The notes: generated from the sequence alone by a model not told the origin. Shown: positions 25,102-35,765, counted from the first letter of the stretch. The stretch is DNA of 64,000 bases from Enterobacteriaceae bacterium RIT714 (GCA_009668015.1 WJYB01000003.1:124001-188000); one strand, 5' to 3'. Program-made: numbers and translations.

Positions 25102-26475
25102 TTAGCCCGCGACGGTGGCAGGCACCAGAATTTCAGTGGCAATAATCACAATTACCAGCCCCACAAGCACAGGAACGGATGTGCGTTTGACGACTTCGAA
25201 CGGCGAGATTTTTGCCATCCCGGCGACCGCGACCACCACGCCCGACACCGGTGAAATGGTCCGGCCGAGGTTAGACGCCTGCAGCATCGGAATCGAAAGA
25301 TACGCCGGGTTGATGCCGGATGAGTGCGCCAGTTTTGGAATCATCTCGACGAAAGCGTAGAACGGCGCATTCCCTGAGCCGGTGGTCATGGCCGCCAGCA
25401 TGGTGAGGATCACCAGCACCAGCATCAGGATGATACTCGCTGAGCCAAACGAAGTGGCGATGGAGATCAGGCTCTGAATAAAGCCGATGGTGCTCAGCCC
25501 CTGGGCAAACACGCCGGCCGCCACCAGCAGCATGACGACACTCGCGAAGGCGTCTGCCATACCGCGATACGCCACTTCCAGACCGGAAAACACTTTTTGC
25601 GTATTGAAGCCACGCACAAATTCCAGCACCGCCGCGAGCAACATGCAGATCACCAGAATAGTGATGATGTGCAGCTGCGGACCCCATTTGCCGTCAAAAA
25701 TCAGCACGCCGACGATCGGGGTGAACGGCAGAATGGCATAGAACGACGGGGCGGTAGTGGTGATTTCGTTAACGTCCAGCATCTCATGGCTGATGTTTTC
25801 TTTTTTATCGAGATACTTCTGCCAGAAATAGTGGGCGATCGCCATGCCGATAATGGCGGCAATGGAGATCGGAAGTGTGGTTTTAAAGGCAAAATCGATC
25901 AGCGGCATTTCAGCTGCTTTAGCGGCCAGTACCACGTCGCCAGAAGTCGGAGACAGAATAATGGCGGCGGGAGAGGCACAAATCGCTGCGGCTGCGCCAC
26001 GGCTGATACCCACGTTAACCATCACCGGGAACAGCGTTGCCATCAGCAGCACCCCCAGGCCCGTCGCGGAGGAGACCGCCAGTGACATCAGACATGCCAC
26101 AAAGTAGGCGGCAATCATCAGAATGTACGGGGAATTGATATATTGCAGCGGTTTAGAGGCCAGTTTAACCACCATATCGTTGGCACCAATATGGGTCATA
26201 TAGGCAGCAAAGCCGCACAGCATCATAATCATCATGCCGAGATCGCCACCGCGGCTCATCAGCAGGATTTTAATATATTCCACAATATCGGTGGCGGTAT
26301 AACCGGTGCTGGTTTCACTGGCCGGTAACACCTTGTGGCCCATTAGCGCGCTAATAATAAGAAGCGTCAGACCGCCAACGAATAATACGCCGGTAGCGGA
26401 ATAGCCCTTAATGATGTAGCGCGCGACGCCAACAATGACGACCACTCCGATGAGGAGTTCGATAAAGGTAAGCAT
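25102..26475 (-). CDS. dcuC: Anaerobic C4-dicarboxylate transporter DcuC
   Basis: A 457-residue inner-membrane carrier with about 12 membrane segments, very similar to E. coli DcuC (461 residues). It exports succinate during fermentation and exchanges C4-dicarboxylates under anaerobiosis. Conserved segments include SSATGLGVLLMATLFPVMVNVG and SPTSGDVVLAAKAA. A frame extension of 43 codons upstream is unlikely: the chosen ATG has a GGGGAAACC site and the natural first helix (MLTFIELLIGVVVIVGVA). AT-rich upstream DNA holds TTGAT-like half-sites that could bind FNR, but no full site was clear. Confidence 0.94.
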   Translation of the reverse strand: MLTFIELLIGVVVIVGVARYIIKGYSATGVLFVGGLTLLIISALMGHKVLPASETSTGYTATDIVEYIKILLMSRGGDLGMMIMMLCGFAAYMTHIGANDMVVKLASKPLQYINSPYILMIAAYFVACLMSLAVSSATGLGVLLMATLFPVMVNVGISRGAAAAICASPAAIILSPTSGDVVLAAKAAEMPLIDFAFKTTLPISIAAIIGMAIAHYFWQKYLDKKENISHEMLDVNEITTTAPSFYAILPFTPIVGVLIFDGKWGPQLHIITILVICMLLAAVLEFVRGFNTQKVFSGLEVAYRGMADAFASVVMLLVAAGVFAQGLSTIGFIQSLISIATSFGSASIILMLVLVILTMLAAMTTGSGNAPFYAFVEMIPKLAHSSGINPAYLSIPMLQASNLGRTISPVSGVVVAVAGMAKISPFEVVKRTSVPVLVGLVIVIIATEILVPATVAG

Positions 26476-26816
26476 GGTTTCCCCTGTACTTGCGCTCCCC
26501 AGAGAGCACTGAAAATCAAAAAAAAGAAGTGTCAAAATGTGCCGAATTAATGGCCAGCCATTGCTGACTAAAATCAATAAAACCACTACTAAAGAAGTAA
26601 TCAACGATATTTTGCCATTGCTGTGCCATTTATGTCATCACAGTATTGACCACCGCTATAAATATTATATGTCATGGAATTGATAATTAATTGTTGTGGG
26701 TTTTGGTGTGATGAGCCTGGCAGGTAATAAAAAACGTAAAGCTAATTAAAAACGCTTTAATTTTCTGAGCGGCTGTTCCTATACTCAACCTCCTTTTGAT
26801 ACCCGACGACGCGAAT
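26476..26816. promoter_or_regulatory. Divergent spacer between dcuC and the metal efflux operon
   Basis: 341 bp, AT-rich, with no gene. It must hold both promoters. A TATACT (26780-26785 region) some 30 bp before the efflux operon is a candidate -10 box for the right-hand operon. TTGATAATTAATTG near 26680 is a poor FNR-like palindrome. No CusR- or CueR-type inverted repeat was recognised. Confidence 0.4.
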
Positions 26817-27218
26817 ATGCACGCCAGCTGGACCTATCGCCTGCGCTTTCTCAAAAAACATCTGCTGATGTTTTTGTTAGCTATGGGCTGGCTGCTGGTT
26901 CAAAGTCAGGTTGCGGTGGCGTCCCACGATTGTTCGCTCAATCTGCGCGGCGAAATGGCCATGATCCAGCACACGGATATGGTGGCCAAACCGCTTTCGC
27001 ACGAGGTCAGCGTTCTCTCGCCACTGTGTGAAAAACATTGTGTGCCGGACCAGGCGCAAAAAGATCCGGCTCAGCCCCAGCTCGTCGCGCTGCCTGCGGC
27101 GATGACTCTCACCCTCAACACGCCGCCATGCAGTGCAACACCGCATTCAGCGTGGTCGCTCACCCCTCCTGCTGCGGGGCCTCCGGCAACGATCCGTTTT
27201 TGCCGGTTCCGGGAATAA
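26817..27218 (+). CDS. Small exported Cys/His-containing protein of a metal operon
   Basis: A 133-residue protein starting MHASWTYRLRFLKKHLLMFL, with a signal-anchor or signal peptide (about residues 13-34) and an exported part containing HDC, MIQHTDM and LCEKHC. The Cys/His/Met-rich pattern and the position directly upstream of a CusF-like gene match the DUF2946/CopL-like small proteins that precede copper and silver operons. A metal-binding or sensing role is inferred, not shown. The ribosome site of the ATG is weak, and a TTG seven codons upstream is an alternative start. Confidence 0.6.
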   Translation: MHASWTYRLRFLKKHLLMFLLAMGWLLVQSQVAVASHDCSLNLRGEMAMIQHTDMVAKPLSHEVSVLSPLCEKHCVPDQAQKDPAQPQLVALPAAMTLTLNTPPCSATPHSAWSLTPPAAGPPATIRFCRFRE

Positions 27219-27273
27219 CTCTCTGTTAATTCGTTGAATTTATTTTTCTTTTACGATTAACAGGAGTTTTATC

Positions 27274-27585
27274 ATGCGTGCAATTTTTGTCTCTGCGCTT
27301 ACGGGCGTGCTGTTTTCCTTTATCTCTCTTTCCGTTCAGGCCACCGATCCGTCTACTGCTGCCCAACAATGGCAAGGCCAGGGCGTGGTTCAGGAGATCG
27401 CGCCACCCAAAATCATTCTCCAGCATCAGGCCATTCCTGAACTGCAATGGCCAGCCATGACCATGCCTTTTGCGCTTTCCTCCGCGGTGGACACCACGGC
27501 GATCAAGCCCGGCGACTCTGTCACCTTTACCCTGGAACGCGCGGGTGATGGTTTTCATATCGTCTCTCTGACGCCGCTGAACTAA
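27274..27585 (+). CDS. cusF: CusF-like periplasmic copper/silver chaperone
   Basis: A 103-residue secreted protein (signal peptide about residues 1-23, SVQA cleavage) with the CusF OB-fold. The metal site of E. coli CusF is one His, two Met and a capping Trp; here LQHQAIPELQWPAMTMPF supplies His, Trp and both Met in the right order. CusF hands Cu(I) or Ag(I) to CusB in the periplasm. It starts with ATG after an AACAGGAG site. In E. coli the order is cusCFBA; here F precedes C. Confidence 0.85.
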   Translation: MRAIFVSALTGVLFSFISLSVQATDPSTAAQQWQGQGVVQEIAPPKIILQHQAIPELQWPAMTMPFALSSAVDTTAIKPGDSVTFTLERAGDGFHIVSLTPLN

Positions 27586-27596
27586 GCGAGGACATC

Positions 27597-28853
27597 ATGA
27601 AGCAACAGACACTGGGCGTGTGGCTCGGTGGGGTGATGCTCGTCCTTTTAAGCTCCGCCGCTCAGGCGGAGTCATGGACGCTCGCGCAAACCCTGACCGT
27701 GGCCCAACGCTATTCGGCGGAGCTTTCTGCCAGCCACAACGAAGCACAGGCGCTGGATGCGATGGCCGATTCTGCCACGCAGCTGCCGGATCCTAAGCTC
27801 AAATTCGGCATCGAAAACGTGCCCGTCCAGGGCAGTAATGACCAGCGTTTTACCCGCGAAGGGATGACCATGCAGCGTATCGGCATCATGCAGAGCTATG
27901 TGAGCGCCGAGAAGCGTGAGCGTAAATCGCAGACGCTGCAGGCTCAGGCACGCGGCGTGATCGCGAAATCTGACGCTATCCGCGCCGCGCTTCAGCGTGA
28001 CACGGCGCAGGCGTGGCTCGATCTGGCCCTTTCGCAGCAGGCGCTCGCCACCGCCCAAAAACTGGTCAGTGAGACCGCGCGACAGCAGGGCGTGCAAAAA
28101 GCGAGCGTGGGCGCAGGCAGTGCAGCCCCTGACAGCGTGCTCGCTTTGCAGATGACGCTGAGCGCAATGCGCGACAAAGTGACGCTTGCCACGCGCGATG
28201 TGCAGCTTGCGCAGAGCCGTCTGTTCCAGTTGACCGGACAAGCCATCACCGATGTGCGCGGACCATTGCCGCGCTATCAGCGCTTACCGGCGGATGAAAA
28301 GACGTTGCAGGAGGCGATAGTCCGCCACCCGGAAGTGGAAGCCGCGCAGCGGGAATCCGAAACGGCGAAAGCGCGATCGGCGCAGTCGGCGGTGGCGGCG
28401 ATCCCGGATGTGGATGTGGAAGTGTTCTACTCCCATCGAGCCGAAGGGTATGACGATATGGCCGGGGTGATGTTTACCGTAGACCTGCCGCTTTTCCAGT
28501 CTCGCAGACAGGATAAAGATTATGCCGCCGAGGTTTCACGGACCCTGCAGGCGGTGGATCAACTCACGCTGATTCAGCGCGAGCATGTGGCGCAGGTGCA
28601 GTCGCTGGTGGCGCAATATCAGGCCGCGCAGGTGATGTGGCAGCGTCAGCGCGACGATCTTCTGCCGCTCCAGCATCAGCGGCTCGCGCTGTTGGCCGCA
28701 CAATATCGCTCCGGTCAGTCGGAGCTGTCGGCCCTGCTGGAGGCGCGTCGCAGCGTGCTGGATACCGAACTGGCTGCGAATCAGGCAGAGCGCGAGATGG
28801 CGCGGACCTGGGCCGCCATTCAATGGCTCATCCCCCAGGAGATCGCACAATGA
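27597..28853 (+). CDS. cusC: CusC/CzcC-like outer-membrane efflux channel
   Basis: A 418-residue TolC-family protein with a signal peptide ending AAQA and long helical segments of two OEP repeats (about residues 40-210 and 220-410). It lacks the lipobox Cys found in E. coli CusC, so it is probably not lipidated, and is nearer to CzcC-type channels. It forms the outer-membrane exit of the efflux pump. The cusB start overlaps its stop codon (ATGA). Confidence 0.85.
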   Translation: MKQQTLGVWLGGVMLVLLSSAAQAESWTLAQTLTVAQRYSAELSASHNEAQALDAMADSATQLPDPKLKFGIENVPVQGSNDQRFTREGMTMQRIGIMQSYVSAEKRERKSQTLQAQARGVIAKSDAIRAALQRDTAQAWLDLALSQQALATAQKLVSETARQQGVQKASVGAGSAAPDSVLALQMTLSAMRDKVTLATRDVQLAQSRLFQLTGQAITDVRGPLPRYQRLPADEKTLQEAIVRHPEVEAAQRESETAKARSAQSAVAAIPDVDVEVFYSHRAEGYDDMAGVMFTVDLPLFQSRRQDKDYAAEVSRTLQAVDQLTLIQREHVAQVQSLVAQYQAAQVMWQRQRDDLLPLQHQRLALLAAQYRSGQSELSALLEARRSVLDTELAANQAEREMARTWAAIQWLIPQEIAQ

Positions 28854-30055
28854 AAACGCTCACATTCACCGCTGTTGCGCTGGCGGTTTTGCTGGCAGCG
28901 GGCGCAGGATATTTCCTGGGACAACGACACGCGCCATCCGCGCCTGAAACCGTCCAGCCTGTCGGGCGTAAAGTGCTCTACTGGTACGATCCCATGATGC
29001 CCGGACAGCGTTTTGATAAACCGGGCAAATCGCCGTTTATGGACATGGAGTTGGTGGCGCGTTACGCCGACGAAGAGAAGCCCGATGCCGGAGTGGGGAT
29101 CAGTGCCCGGCAACAGCAAAATCTTGGGATGAAAACCGCGAAAGCGCAGAAACGCCAGCTGGCACAGCCCTTCACGGCCTATGCAACGGTATCAACCAAT
29201 GAGCGCAATTTGATGACCGTTCCGGCACCCGGTGCGGGTGTTATTTCGAAACTGTACGTCCGGGCGCAGCAACAGCAGGTTAACGTCGGTGAGCCGCTGG
29301 CTGAGATATGGCTCCCGCAGTGGACCGCCGCGCAGCAGGAATATCTGGCGATGCGCCAGCTTGGTGATCCGGAGCTAACGCGCGCGGCGCGCGAGAGGCT
29401 GGCGTTACAGTTTATGCCGGAAGAGACGATCCGGGCGCTGGAGCGGAGCGGGAAACCGCAAACCCGGTTAACGCTGCGGGCCGAAAAGGCGGGGTATATT
29501 GCAAAACTTGATGTGCAGCAAGGGGCTCAGGTGGCTGCTAATACACCGCTCTTTGACATCGCCACGCTGGAGAGTATCTGGCTGGTGGTTGATTATCCGC
29601 AAACTCAGGCGCAGTCGCTGGCCGTCGGTGACGAAATGGTTGCCACATCCGAAAGCTGGCCGGGCGTCACTTTCCACGGCACGGTCAGCGAACTTTTGCC
29701 GCAGATGGAGACCACGACGCGCACATTTAAGGCACGCATCGTGCTGGATAATCCGCAGTTCAGGCTGAAACCGGGGATGTTCCTGACGGTCAACCGAGCC
29801 GGGCAAACGCGTGGAGCGTCGGTGCTGGCGGTACCGGAAGAGTCGGTGATAAACAGCGGAGACGCTCAGCGCCTGCTTCTGGCCAGCGGAGAGGGCTTTT
29901 TCCGGCCGGTGAAGGTGACGACGGGTATCACTTCCGCAGGCTGGACAGAAATCACCTCCGGGATACAGGAGGGCGATACCGTGGTGACGTCCGGGCAATT
30001 CCTGATCGACTCCGAAGCCAGTCTGCGTAGCGCCCTGCCGGAGGTGACAAAATGA
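28850..30055 (+). CDS. cusB: CusB-like periplasmic adaptor
   Basis: A 401-residue membrane-fusion protein. After the N-terminal membrane anchor (residues 3-22), a heavy-metal-binding YHS-like segment reads [20 protein letters not shown] and PFMDMELV; its Met residues correspond to the Cu/Ag-binding Met of E. coli CusB. Then come barrel-sandwich lipoyl halves ([20 protein letters not shown] and [20 protein letters not shown]) separated by a helical hairpin. It links CusA and CusC and receives metal from CusF. Overlaps both neighbours by 4 bp. Confidence 0.9.
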   Translation: MKTLTFTAVALAVLLAAGAGYFLGQRHAPSAPETVQPVGRKVLYWYDPMMPGQRFDKPGKSPFMDMELVARYADEEKPDAGVGISARQQQNLGMKTAKAQKRQLAQPFTAYATVSTNERNLMTVPAPGAGVISKLYVRAQQQQVNVGEPLAEIWLPQWTAAQQEYLAMRQLGDPELTRAARERLALQFMPEETIRALERSGKPQTRLTLRAEKAGYIAKLDVQQGAQVAANTPLFDIATLESIWLVVDYPQTQAQSLAVGDEMVATSESWPGVTFHGTVSELLPQMETTTRTFKARIVLDNPQFRLKPGMFLTVNRAGQTRGASVLAVPEESVINSGDAQRLLLASGEGFFRPVKVTTGITSAGWTEITSGIQEGDTVVTSGQFLIDSEASLRSALPEVTK

Positions 30056-33000
30056 TCGCCGCTGTGATTCGGGCTTCATTGCGTAACCGTCTGCTGGTGA
30101 TCCTGGCGGCGCTGGTGATGGCGGGCTGGGGCTGGTGGGCAGTACAACGCGCGCCGCTGGATGCGCTGCCAGATTTGTCAGATGTGCAGGTCATCGTCAA
30201 AGCCAGTTACCCGGGCAAAGCGCCGCAGGTGATTGAAGATCAGGTGACCTGGCCACTCACCACCTCGATGCTGTCGGTACCGGGGGCAAAAACGGTCCGC
30301 GGATTTTCCATGTTTGGTGATGCTTACGTTTACGTGCTGTTTGAAGACGGGACGGATTTGTACTGGGCGCGTTCCAGGGTGCTGGAGTATTTAAGCCAGG
30401 TGCAGTCGCAGTTACCGGGCGGGGTGAAAGTCTCTTTAGGTCCGGATGCCACCGGTGTGGGCTGGATTTATGAATATGCTCTCGTCGATCGCAGCGGTAA
30501 GCACAGTCTGGCGGATTTGCGAGCCCTGCAGGACTGGACGTTAAAATTCGAGCTGAAATCCGTACCGAATGTCTCAGAAGTGGCGACCATCGGTGGGATG
30601 GTTCGTCAGTATCAGATTGTGGCGATACCGGAGAAAATGCGCGCCCTGAACACCACCCATGCAGAGCTGGTGAGTGCAATTCAGACCGCGAACAAAGAGA
30701 GTGGCGGAGCGCTGCTGGAGATGGGCGAGGCGGAATTCATGGTGCGAACCACCGGATATCTGCGCACGCTTGAGGATTTCCGCAACGTGGTGATCGCGAC
30801 TCGTGACGGGGTTCCGGTGCTGCTGAAGGATGTCGCCACGGCAGGGTTTGGGCCAGAAATTCGCCGTGGCGTGGCGGAACTGAACGGCGAGGGTGAGGTT
30901 GCCGGCGGCGTGGTGGTGATGCGCTACGGGCAAAATGCGCTGGAAACTATTCGCGCGGTGAAAGATAAACTGCAGGCGTTGCAAAAGACGCTGCCGGAAG
31001 GCGTTGAAATTGTTCCGGTCTACGATCGCTCTACGCTGATTGAGGAGTCGGTGAAAACACTGACTCATAAGCTGCTGGAAGAGTTTGCCGTTGTGGTTCT
31101 TGTCTGTGCGCTATTTCTCTTTCATTTTCGTTCGGCGCTGGTGGCGATTGTTTCTCTTCCTCTGGGGATCCTGGGCGCGTTTGTGGTCATGCACTATCAG
31201 GGCATTAACGCCAATATCATGTCGCTGGGCGGGATTGCGATTGCGATTGGCGCGATGGTCGATGCCGCCATCGTGATGATAGAAAATATGCACAAAGTGC
31301 TGGAACAGTGGCGACATGATAATCCGGATCAGGAGCCTACCTCCGGCGATTACTGGCATCTGGCCGAGCGGGCGGCGGTCGAAGTGGGGCCTGCGCTATT
31401 TTGCAGCCTGCTGATTATCACGCTCTCCTTTATTCCGGTATTTTCCCTCGAAGCGCAGGAAGGCCGTATGTTTTCGCCGCTGGCGTTCACCAAAACCTGG
31501 TCGATGGCCGTCGCTGCCGGTCTGGGGATTACGCTGGTTCCTGTGCTGATGGGCTATTTTATTCGCGGTAAGATCCCGGATGAAAAGGCTAACCCCATTA
31601 ACCGCTTTTTGATTCGGCTGTATGAGCCGCTGCTCGATAACGTTCTGCGCTTTCCCAAAACAACCCTGGCGCTGGCGCTGGTGCTTTTACTGGTGACGCT
31701 GTGGCCACTCAGTCGGCTGGGCAGCGAGTTTATGCCACCGCTCAATGAGGGGGATCTGCTGTATATGCCCTCGACGCTGCCGGGGATCTCGGCCCGCGAA
31801 GCAGGCCGTTTGTTGCAGCAAACTGATCGATTAATTAAAAGCGTGCCAGAGGTGGCAAGCGTATTTGGTAAAGCCGGACGGGCGGATACGGCAACGGATC
31901 CAGCACCACTGACCATGCTTGAAACGACCATCCACTTTAAGCCGCGCGACCAGTGGCGGCCTGGCATGACGCCGGAAAAACTGGTCGAAGAGCTGGATAA
32001 AACGGTATCCGTTCCTGGCATTGCTAACGTCTGGGTGCCGCCGGTTCGTAATCGTCTGGACATGCTCGCCACCGGGATTAAAAGCCCGGTCGGTATTAAG
32101 GTGAACGGCAACAATATTGCCGATATTGAACGCATTGCCGGGCAGATTGAACAGATCGTGAAGCAGGTGCCTGGGGTGACATCAGCGCTGGCGGAACGTC
32201 TGGCGGGGGGTCGCTATGTGGATATTCGTATCGACAGGCTGAAAGCCGCGCGCTACGGGGTGTCGGTGGATGAATTGCAGAGCATGGTGTCGACGCTGAT
32301 CGGTGGCGACAATATTGGCGAGGTGATTCAGGGGCGTGAGCGTTACCCCATTAACGTGCGCTATCCCCGCGATATTCGGGATAATGTCGATAAACTGCGC
32401 GTCCTGCCGGTGGTCACTGCAAACGGCAGTCAGATTGCGCTGGGCGAGCTGGCAGATATTCGTGTTACTGAAGGGCCGCCGATGCTGAAAAGTGAAAATG
32501 CGCGGCTTTCTAACTGGATTTATGTTGATTTGCGCGGCCGGGATTTAAAGTCAGCGGTGGAGGAGATGCAGCAGCGTGTTGCACAGCAGGTGACGTTGCC
32601 GCAGGGGGTATCGATCTCATGGTCAGGACAGTTTGAATATCTTGAGCGGGCAACCGAAAAGCTCAAAATAGTTCTGCCGGTAACACTCATGATTATCTTT
32701 GTTTTATTGTGGCTGACGTTTAAACGTATTTCTGATGTCTTATTAATTATGGGGACATTACCTTTTGCCCTTATCGGCGGGGTCTGGCTGTTGTGGCTGC
32801 TGGGGTATAATTTGTCGGTGGCCGGGGCAGTTGGGTTTATAGCCCTTGCCGGTGTCGCGGCTGAGTTTGGCGTTATTATGGTGCTGTATCTCAACCAGGC
32901 GCTGGATAAATATCGCCAGCGTTATCCGCAGGGTGGAAACCGCATTCTGATGCAAGCGATTCATGAGGGAGCCGTCCTGCGCGTGCGCCCTAAAGTGATG

Positions 33001-33168
33001 ACGGTCGCGACGATTATGGCAGGATTGCTGCCGGTGATGTGGGGCGGCGGCAGCGGTGCGGAGGTCATGCAGCGTATCGCCGCACCGATGATCGGCGGCA
33101 TGGTGACTGCGCCGTTATTGTCGATGCTGGTTATTCCTGCAATGTATAAATTGTTACATAAACGTTAG
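30052..33168 (+). CDS. cusA: CusA-like RND heavy-metal efflux pump
   Basis: A 1038-residue HME-RND transporter with 12 predicted membrane helices and two large periplasmic loops. The signature of the Cu/Ag branch is visible: [20 protein letters not shown] holds the Met equivalent to E. coli CusA Met573; further Met residues of the metal relay lie in the same porter domain. Helix 4 contains the HME proton-relay pattern [20 protein letters not shown] with Asp. Energy comes from the proton gradient. Substrates are most likely Cu(I) and Ag(I). No cusRS two-component genes or P-type ATPase lie nearby. Confidence 0.93.
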   Translation: MIAAVIRASLRNRLLVILAALVMAGWGWWAVQRAPLDALPDLSDVQVIVKASYPGKAPQVIEDQVTWPLTTSMLSVPGAKTVRGFSMFGDAYVYVLFEDGTDLYWARSRVLEYLSQVQSQLPGGVKVSLGPDATGVGWIYEYALVDRSGKHSLADLRALQDWTLKFELKSVPNVSEVATIGGMVRQYQIVAIPEKMRALNTTHAELVSAIQTANKESGGALLEMGEAEFMVRTTGYLRTLEDFRNVVIATRDGVPVLLKDVATAGFGPEIRRGVAELNGEGEVAGGVVVMRYGQNALETIRAVKDKLQALQKTLPEGVEIVPVYDRSTLIEESVKTLTHKLLEEFAVVVLVCALFLFHFRSALVAIVSLPLGILGAFVVMHYQGINANIMSLGGIAIAIGAMVDAAIVMIENMHKVLEQWRHDNPDQEPTSGDYWHLAERAAVEVGPALFCSLLIITLSFIPVFSLEAQEGRMFSPLAFTKTWSMAVAAGLGITLVPVLMGYFIRGKIPDEKANPINRFLIRLYEPLLDNVLRFPKTTLALALVLLLVTLWPLSRLGSEFMPPLNEGDLLYMPSTLPGISAREAGRLLQQTDRLIKSVPEVASVFGKAGRADTATDPAPLTMLETTIHFKPRDQWRPGMTPEKLVEELDKTVSVPGIANVWVPPVRNRLDMLATGIKSPVGIKVNGNNIADIERIAGQIEQIVKQVPGVTSALAERLAGGRYVDIRIDRLKAARYGVSVDELQSMVSTLIGGDNIGEVIQGRERYPINVRYPRDIRDNVDKLRVLPVVTANGSQIALGELADIRVTEGPPMLKSENARLSNWIYVDLRGRDLKSAVEEMQQRVAQQVTLPQGVSISWSGQFEYLERATEKLKIVLPVTLMIIFVLLWLTFKRISDVLLIMGTLPFALIGGVWLLWLLGYNLSVAGAVGFIALAGVAAEFGVIMVLYLNQALDKYRQRYPQGGNRILMQAIHEGAVLRVRPKVMTVATIMAGLLPVMWGGGSGAEVMQRIAAPMIGGMVTAPLLSMLVIPAMYKLLHKR

Positions 33169-33177
33169 CTTTTATAA

Positions 33178-33200
33178 GCGCCTCAAATATTATGAGGCGC
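33178..33200 (+). terminator. Hairpin after the efflux operon
   Basis: GCGCCTCA / TGAGGCGC stem with a 7-base AT loop, 10 bp after the cusA stop. Only ATCTTTA follows, so it is a modest terminator. Confidence 0.55.
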
Positions 33201-33330
33201 ATCTTTACGTTTTCCAGGAATACTCCCATTTTTTAACTAAATAATTCGGACTACAGCCAATGTTGTTAAGGATTCATTCAAATAAAATTTGTTAAGCTCG
33301 GCTCCGAATACAAAAAATGGTAATTGCATT

Positions 33331-33906
33331 GTGACAGTAAAAAATAAATTTTTCGTAATGGTGTTGTTTATTTTCGGTCAGCTGACGTTATCTTCATTTG
33401 CTCTGGCGGATGAGCATGCGACGGACAAAGGCTGGTTCTCGACCTTTAGTGATAATGTCGCCCAAACGTGGAATGAACCGGAACATTACGATCTTTATGT
33501 CCCGGCAATCACCTGGCACGCGCGCTTTGCCTACGACAAAGAGAAGACGGACCGTTACAACGAGCGCCCCTGGGGGGCCGGTTTTGGTCAGTCGCGCTGG
33601 GATGAGAAGGGGAACTGGCACGGCCTGTATCTGATGGCCTTCAAAGATTCCTACAACAAATGGGAGCCTATTGGCGGTTACGGGTGGGAGAAAACCTGGC
33701 GTCCGCTGGCGGATGACAACTTCCGTCTCGGCCTCGGCTACACGGCGGGGTTTACTGCGCGTGATAACTGGAAATATATTCCCGTACCAGTATTGTTACC
33801 GCTTGCCTCGGTTGGCTATGGCCCGGCTACTTTCCAGATGACCTACATTCCCGGCACCTACAATAACGGAAACGTTTACTTTGCGTGGATGCGTTTTCAG
33901 TTTTAA
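33331..33906 (+). CDS. pagP: Lipid A palmitoyltransferase PagP
   Basis: A 191-residue outer-membrane eight-strand barrel enzyme that moves a palmitate from phospholipid to lipid A, giving resistance to antimicrobial peptides. The mature part is almost identical to E. coli PagP: PEHYDLY holds the catalytic His and FKDSYNKW the Asp and Ser. The signal peptide ends near FALA. The start appears to be GTG (33331); an in-frame ATG further upstream lacks a ribosome site. In relatives PhoPQ controls it; I see GTTAAG half-sites at 33266 and 33290 but not a clean PhoP box. Confidence 0.95.
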   Translation: MTVKNKFFVMVLFIFGQLTLSSFALADEHATDKGWFSTFSDNVAQTWNEPEHYDLYVPAITWHARFAYDKEKTDRYNERPWGAGFGQSRWDEKGNWHGLYLMAFKDSYNKWEPIGGYGWEKTWRPLADDNFRLGLGYTAGFTARDNWKYIPVPVLLPLASVGYGPATFQMTYIPGTYNNGNVYFAWMRFQF

Positions 33907-34096
33907 CTGTATTAACGCGACAATCTGGTTGAAAAACACGTTGGATTTGCGGCACCAGGAACAAATCGCCAGCCGAAAAAATTAACGCGACTTTTGTCAC
34001 TTTTTAACAAAGAAGCACTGGACAAAACGCCCGACAATTGTTGTACTGATACCCGACACAGCATTTGTGTCCATTTTTCATGTAAAGGTAATTTTG

Positions 34097-34306
34097 ATGT
34101 CTAAGATTAAAGGTAACGTTAAGTGGTTTAATGAGTCCAAAGGATTCGGTTTCATTACTCCGGAAGATGGCAGCAAAGACGTGTTCGTACACTTCTCTGC
34201 AATCCAGACTAATGGTTTCAAAACCCTGGCTGAAGGCCAGCGCGTTGAGTTCGAAATCACTAACGGTGCCAAAGGTCCTTCTGCTGCTAACGTAACTGCT
34301 CTGTAA
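34097..34306 (+). CDS. cspE: Cold-shock protein CspE
   Basis: A 69-residue nucleic-acid chaperone, a single cold-shock domain with both RNA-binding motifs: KGFGFI and VFVHF. It is identical in layout to E. coli CspE, which melts RNA hairpins and acts as a transcription antiterminator and is made at 37 degrees. AAGG ribosome site; a 190-bp leader separates it from pagP, and a strong terminator follows. Confidence 0.97.
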   Translation: MSKIKGNVKWFNESKGFGFITPEDGSKDVFVHFSAIQTNGFKTLAEGQRVEFEITNGAKGPSAANVTAL

Positions 34307-34330
34307 TTCGGGCACGTCAGCTAGAACTCC

Positions 34331-34359
34331 AAAACCCGCTCATTGAGCGGGTTTTTTTT
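34331..34359 (+). terminator. Terminator of cspE
   Basis: ACCCGCTC, loop ATT, GAGCGGGT, then a run of T. The A-run upstream gives some activity on the minus strand as well. Confidence 0.92.
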
Positions 34360-34371
34360 GGTTTTTATCTG

Positions 34372-34455
34372 CTAAAAAATATACATTTTTAGAAAACTGG
34401 CAATGATAAGAACGCTCAGTAAAACCATACCCGCGCTCATCAAATGTTCTTTCAT
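34372..34455 (-). CDS. Small membrane protein (27 residues)
   Basis: An ATG with a GAGGGTGAACGG ribosome site opens MKEHLMSAGMVLLSVLIIAS and continues FLKMYIF to a stop. It is a single transmembrane helix with a charged N-terminus. It lies between cspE and crcB on the crcB strand, 71 bp after the crcB stop, so it could be the last gene of that unit. I recognise no named family. Confidence 0.55.
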   Translation of the reverse strand: MKEHLMSAGMVLLSVLIIASFLKMYIF

Positions 34456-34526
34456 CCGTTCACCCTCATTCAGCACTGCGACAAGAGTGACAGAGAAAAA
34501 TTAAGCCAACATTAACGTACCGGTGA

Positions 34527-34916
34527 TTAATGGGTGCTGGCGGCAGAAAATAACCAAAAAGCGATCGCGGTCATCGCAAACGACCCCAGCATGTTAACGG
34601 CAATATTCGTCAACGCCCACCCCATACGCCCCTCCTGAATGAGGAACACCACTTCAGCCGAGAAGGTGGAAAAAGTGGTTAAACCGCCGCAAAATCCGGT
34701 GGTGATCAGCACTTTCCACATCGGATCGATGTGGGTCATCCGGTTAAACCACGCCAGTCCCAACCCAATGATAAAGGCCCCTATCAGGTTGGCACTTAGG
34801 GTACCGACGGGAATGGCCTGGTGCATGGGATTCAAACGCATACTGAGAAACCAGCGCGCAACGCTTCCTGTGCCCCCACCAATAAAAACCGCTAAAAGTA
34901 GTTGTAACACTGTCAA
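34527..34916 (-). CDS. crcB: Fluoride ion exporter CrcB (Fluc)
   Basis: A 129-residue inner-membrane protein with four helices that works as an antiparallel dimer channel exporting fluoride. Conserved are [12 protein letters not shown] at the N-terminus and the [15 protein letters not shown] motif with the Phe and Na+-site glycine turn. E. coli CrcB has 127 residues; the two additional ones here come from a GTG or ATG start at 34914-34916. No fluoride riboswitch was recognised upstream. Confidence 0.95.
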   Translation of the reverse strand: MTVLQLLLAVFIGGGTGSVARWFLSMRLNPMHQAIPVGTLSANLIGAFIIGLGLAWFNRMTHIDPMWKVLITTGFCGGLTTFSTFSAEVVFLIQEGRMGWALTNIAVNMLGSFAMTAIAFWLFSAASTH

Positions 34917-34976
34917 ATCCTGCTATTTGATGAGAACAGGGTTTGGAGTGTATCGCTTTTGATGGAGGGGGAAAAT

Positions 34977-35765
34977 ATGTATGTTGCAGTTGGCCAGTTC
35001 GCGGTAACGCCGGTCTGGCAAGAGAATGCACGCACGTGTATTTCATTTATGGCACAAGCTGCGCGTCAGGGGGCGGCACTGCTGGTGCTTCCTGAAGCGC
35101 TTCTGGCGCGCGACGATCATGATCCGGATCTCTCTGTGAAGTCAGCCCAGCCGCTGGATGGCGGCTTTTTACAGATGTTGCTGGATGAGAGTGCGCGTAA
35201 CCGGCTCACCACGGTGCTGACCGTCCATGTTCCTACCACGCCGGGCAGGGCAGCGAATACGCTGGTCGTTCTGCGCGAAGGTCGAATAATCGGGCAATAC
35301 GCCAAGCTCCACCTGTACGATGCCTTTACTGTTCAGGAGTCCAGACTGGTTGATCCGGGCAGACAGGTTCCGCCGCTCATTGAGGTTGAGGGCCTCAAGC
35401 TGGGATTAATGACGTGCTACGATTTACGTTTCCCGGAGATGGCCCTGAATCTGGCACTGACGGGAGCCGATGTACTCATCCTGCCTGCCGCGTGGGTTAA
35501 AGGCCCGTTAAAAGAGCATCACTGGGCAACCTTGTTGACTGCGCGGGCACTGGACACCACGTGCTACGTCGTTGCAGCAGGGGAGTGTGGTACCAAAAAT
35601 ATCGGCCAAAGCCGGGTGATTGATCCACTGGGAGTGACCATTGCCGCCGCCGCTGAAGCGCCGGTGCTGATTATGGCTGAGATTAACCCTGAGCGCCTCG
35701 CTCTTGCTCGCCGACAATTACCGGTCCTTCATAACCGACGGTTTGCGCCACCGCAATTATTATGA
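34977..35765 (+). CDS. ybeM: Nitrilase-family amidase YbeM (deaminated glutathione amidase)
   Basis: A 262-residue carbon-nitrogen hydrolase. The catalytic triad is visible: Glu in VLPEALL (near residue 42), Lys in YAKLHLYD (near residue 110) and Cys in [12 protein letters not shown] (near residue 144). Mammalian and bacterial orthologues (Nit1/YbeM) hydrolyse deaminated glutathione, a repair reaction. In E. coli K-12 ybeM is disrupted; here it is full length. The start follows GGAGGGGG; an ATG six codons earlier overlaps that site. Confidence 0.92.
   Translation: MYVAVGQFAVTPVWQENARTCISFMAQAARQGAALLVLPEALLARDDHDPDLSVKSAQPLDGGFLQMLLDESARNRLTTVLTVHVPTTPGRAANTLVVLREGRIIGQYAKLHLYDAFTVQESRLVDPGRQVPPLIEVEGLKLGLMTCYDLRFPEMALNLALTGADVLILPAAWVKGPLKEHHWATLLTARALDTTCYVVAAGECGTKNIGQSRVIDPLGVTIAAAAEAPVLIMAEINPERLALARRQLPVLHNRRFAPPQLL

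Noticed and set aside
26476..26816. CusR or CueR operator
   Set aside because: Looked for inverted repeats of the known types; none matched well.
34917..34976. Fluoride riboswitch before crcB
   Set aside because: The region upstream of crcB is too short and lacks the conserved motif; also part of the divergent ybeM start.
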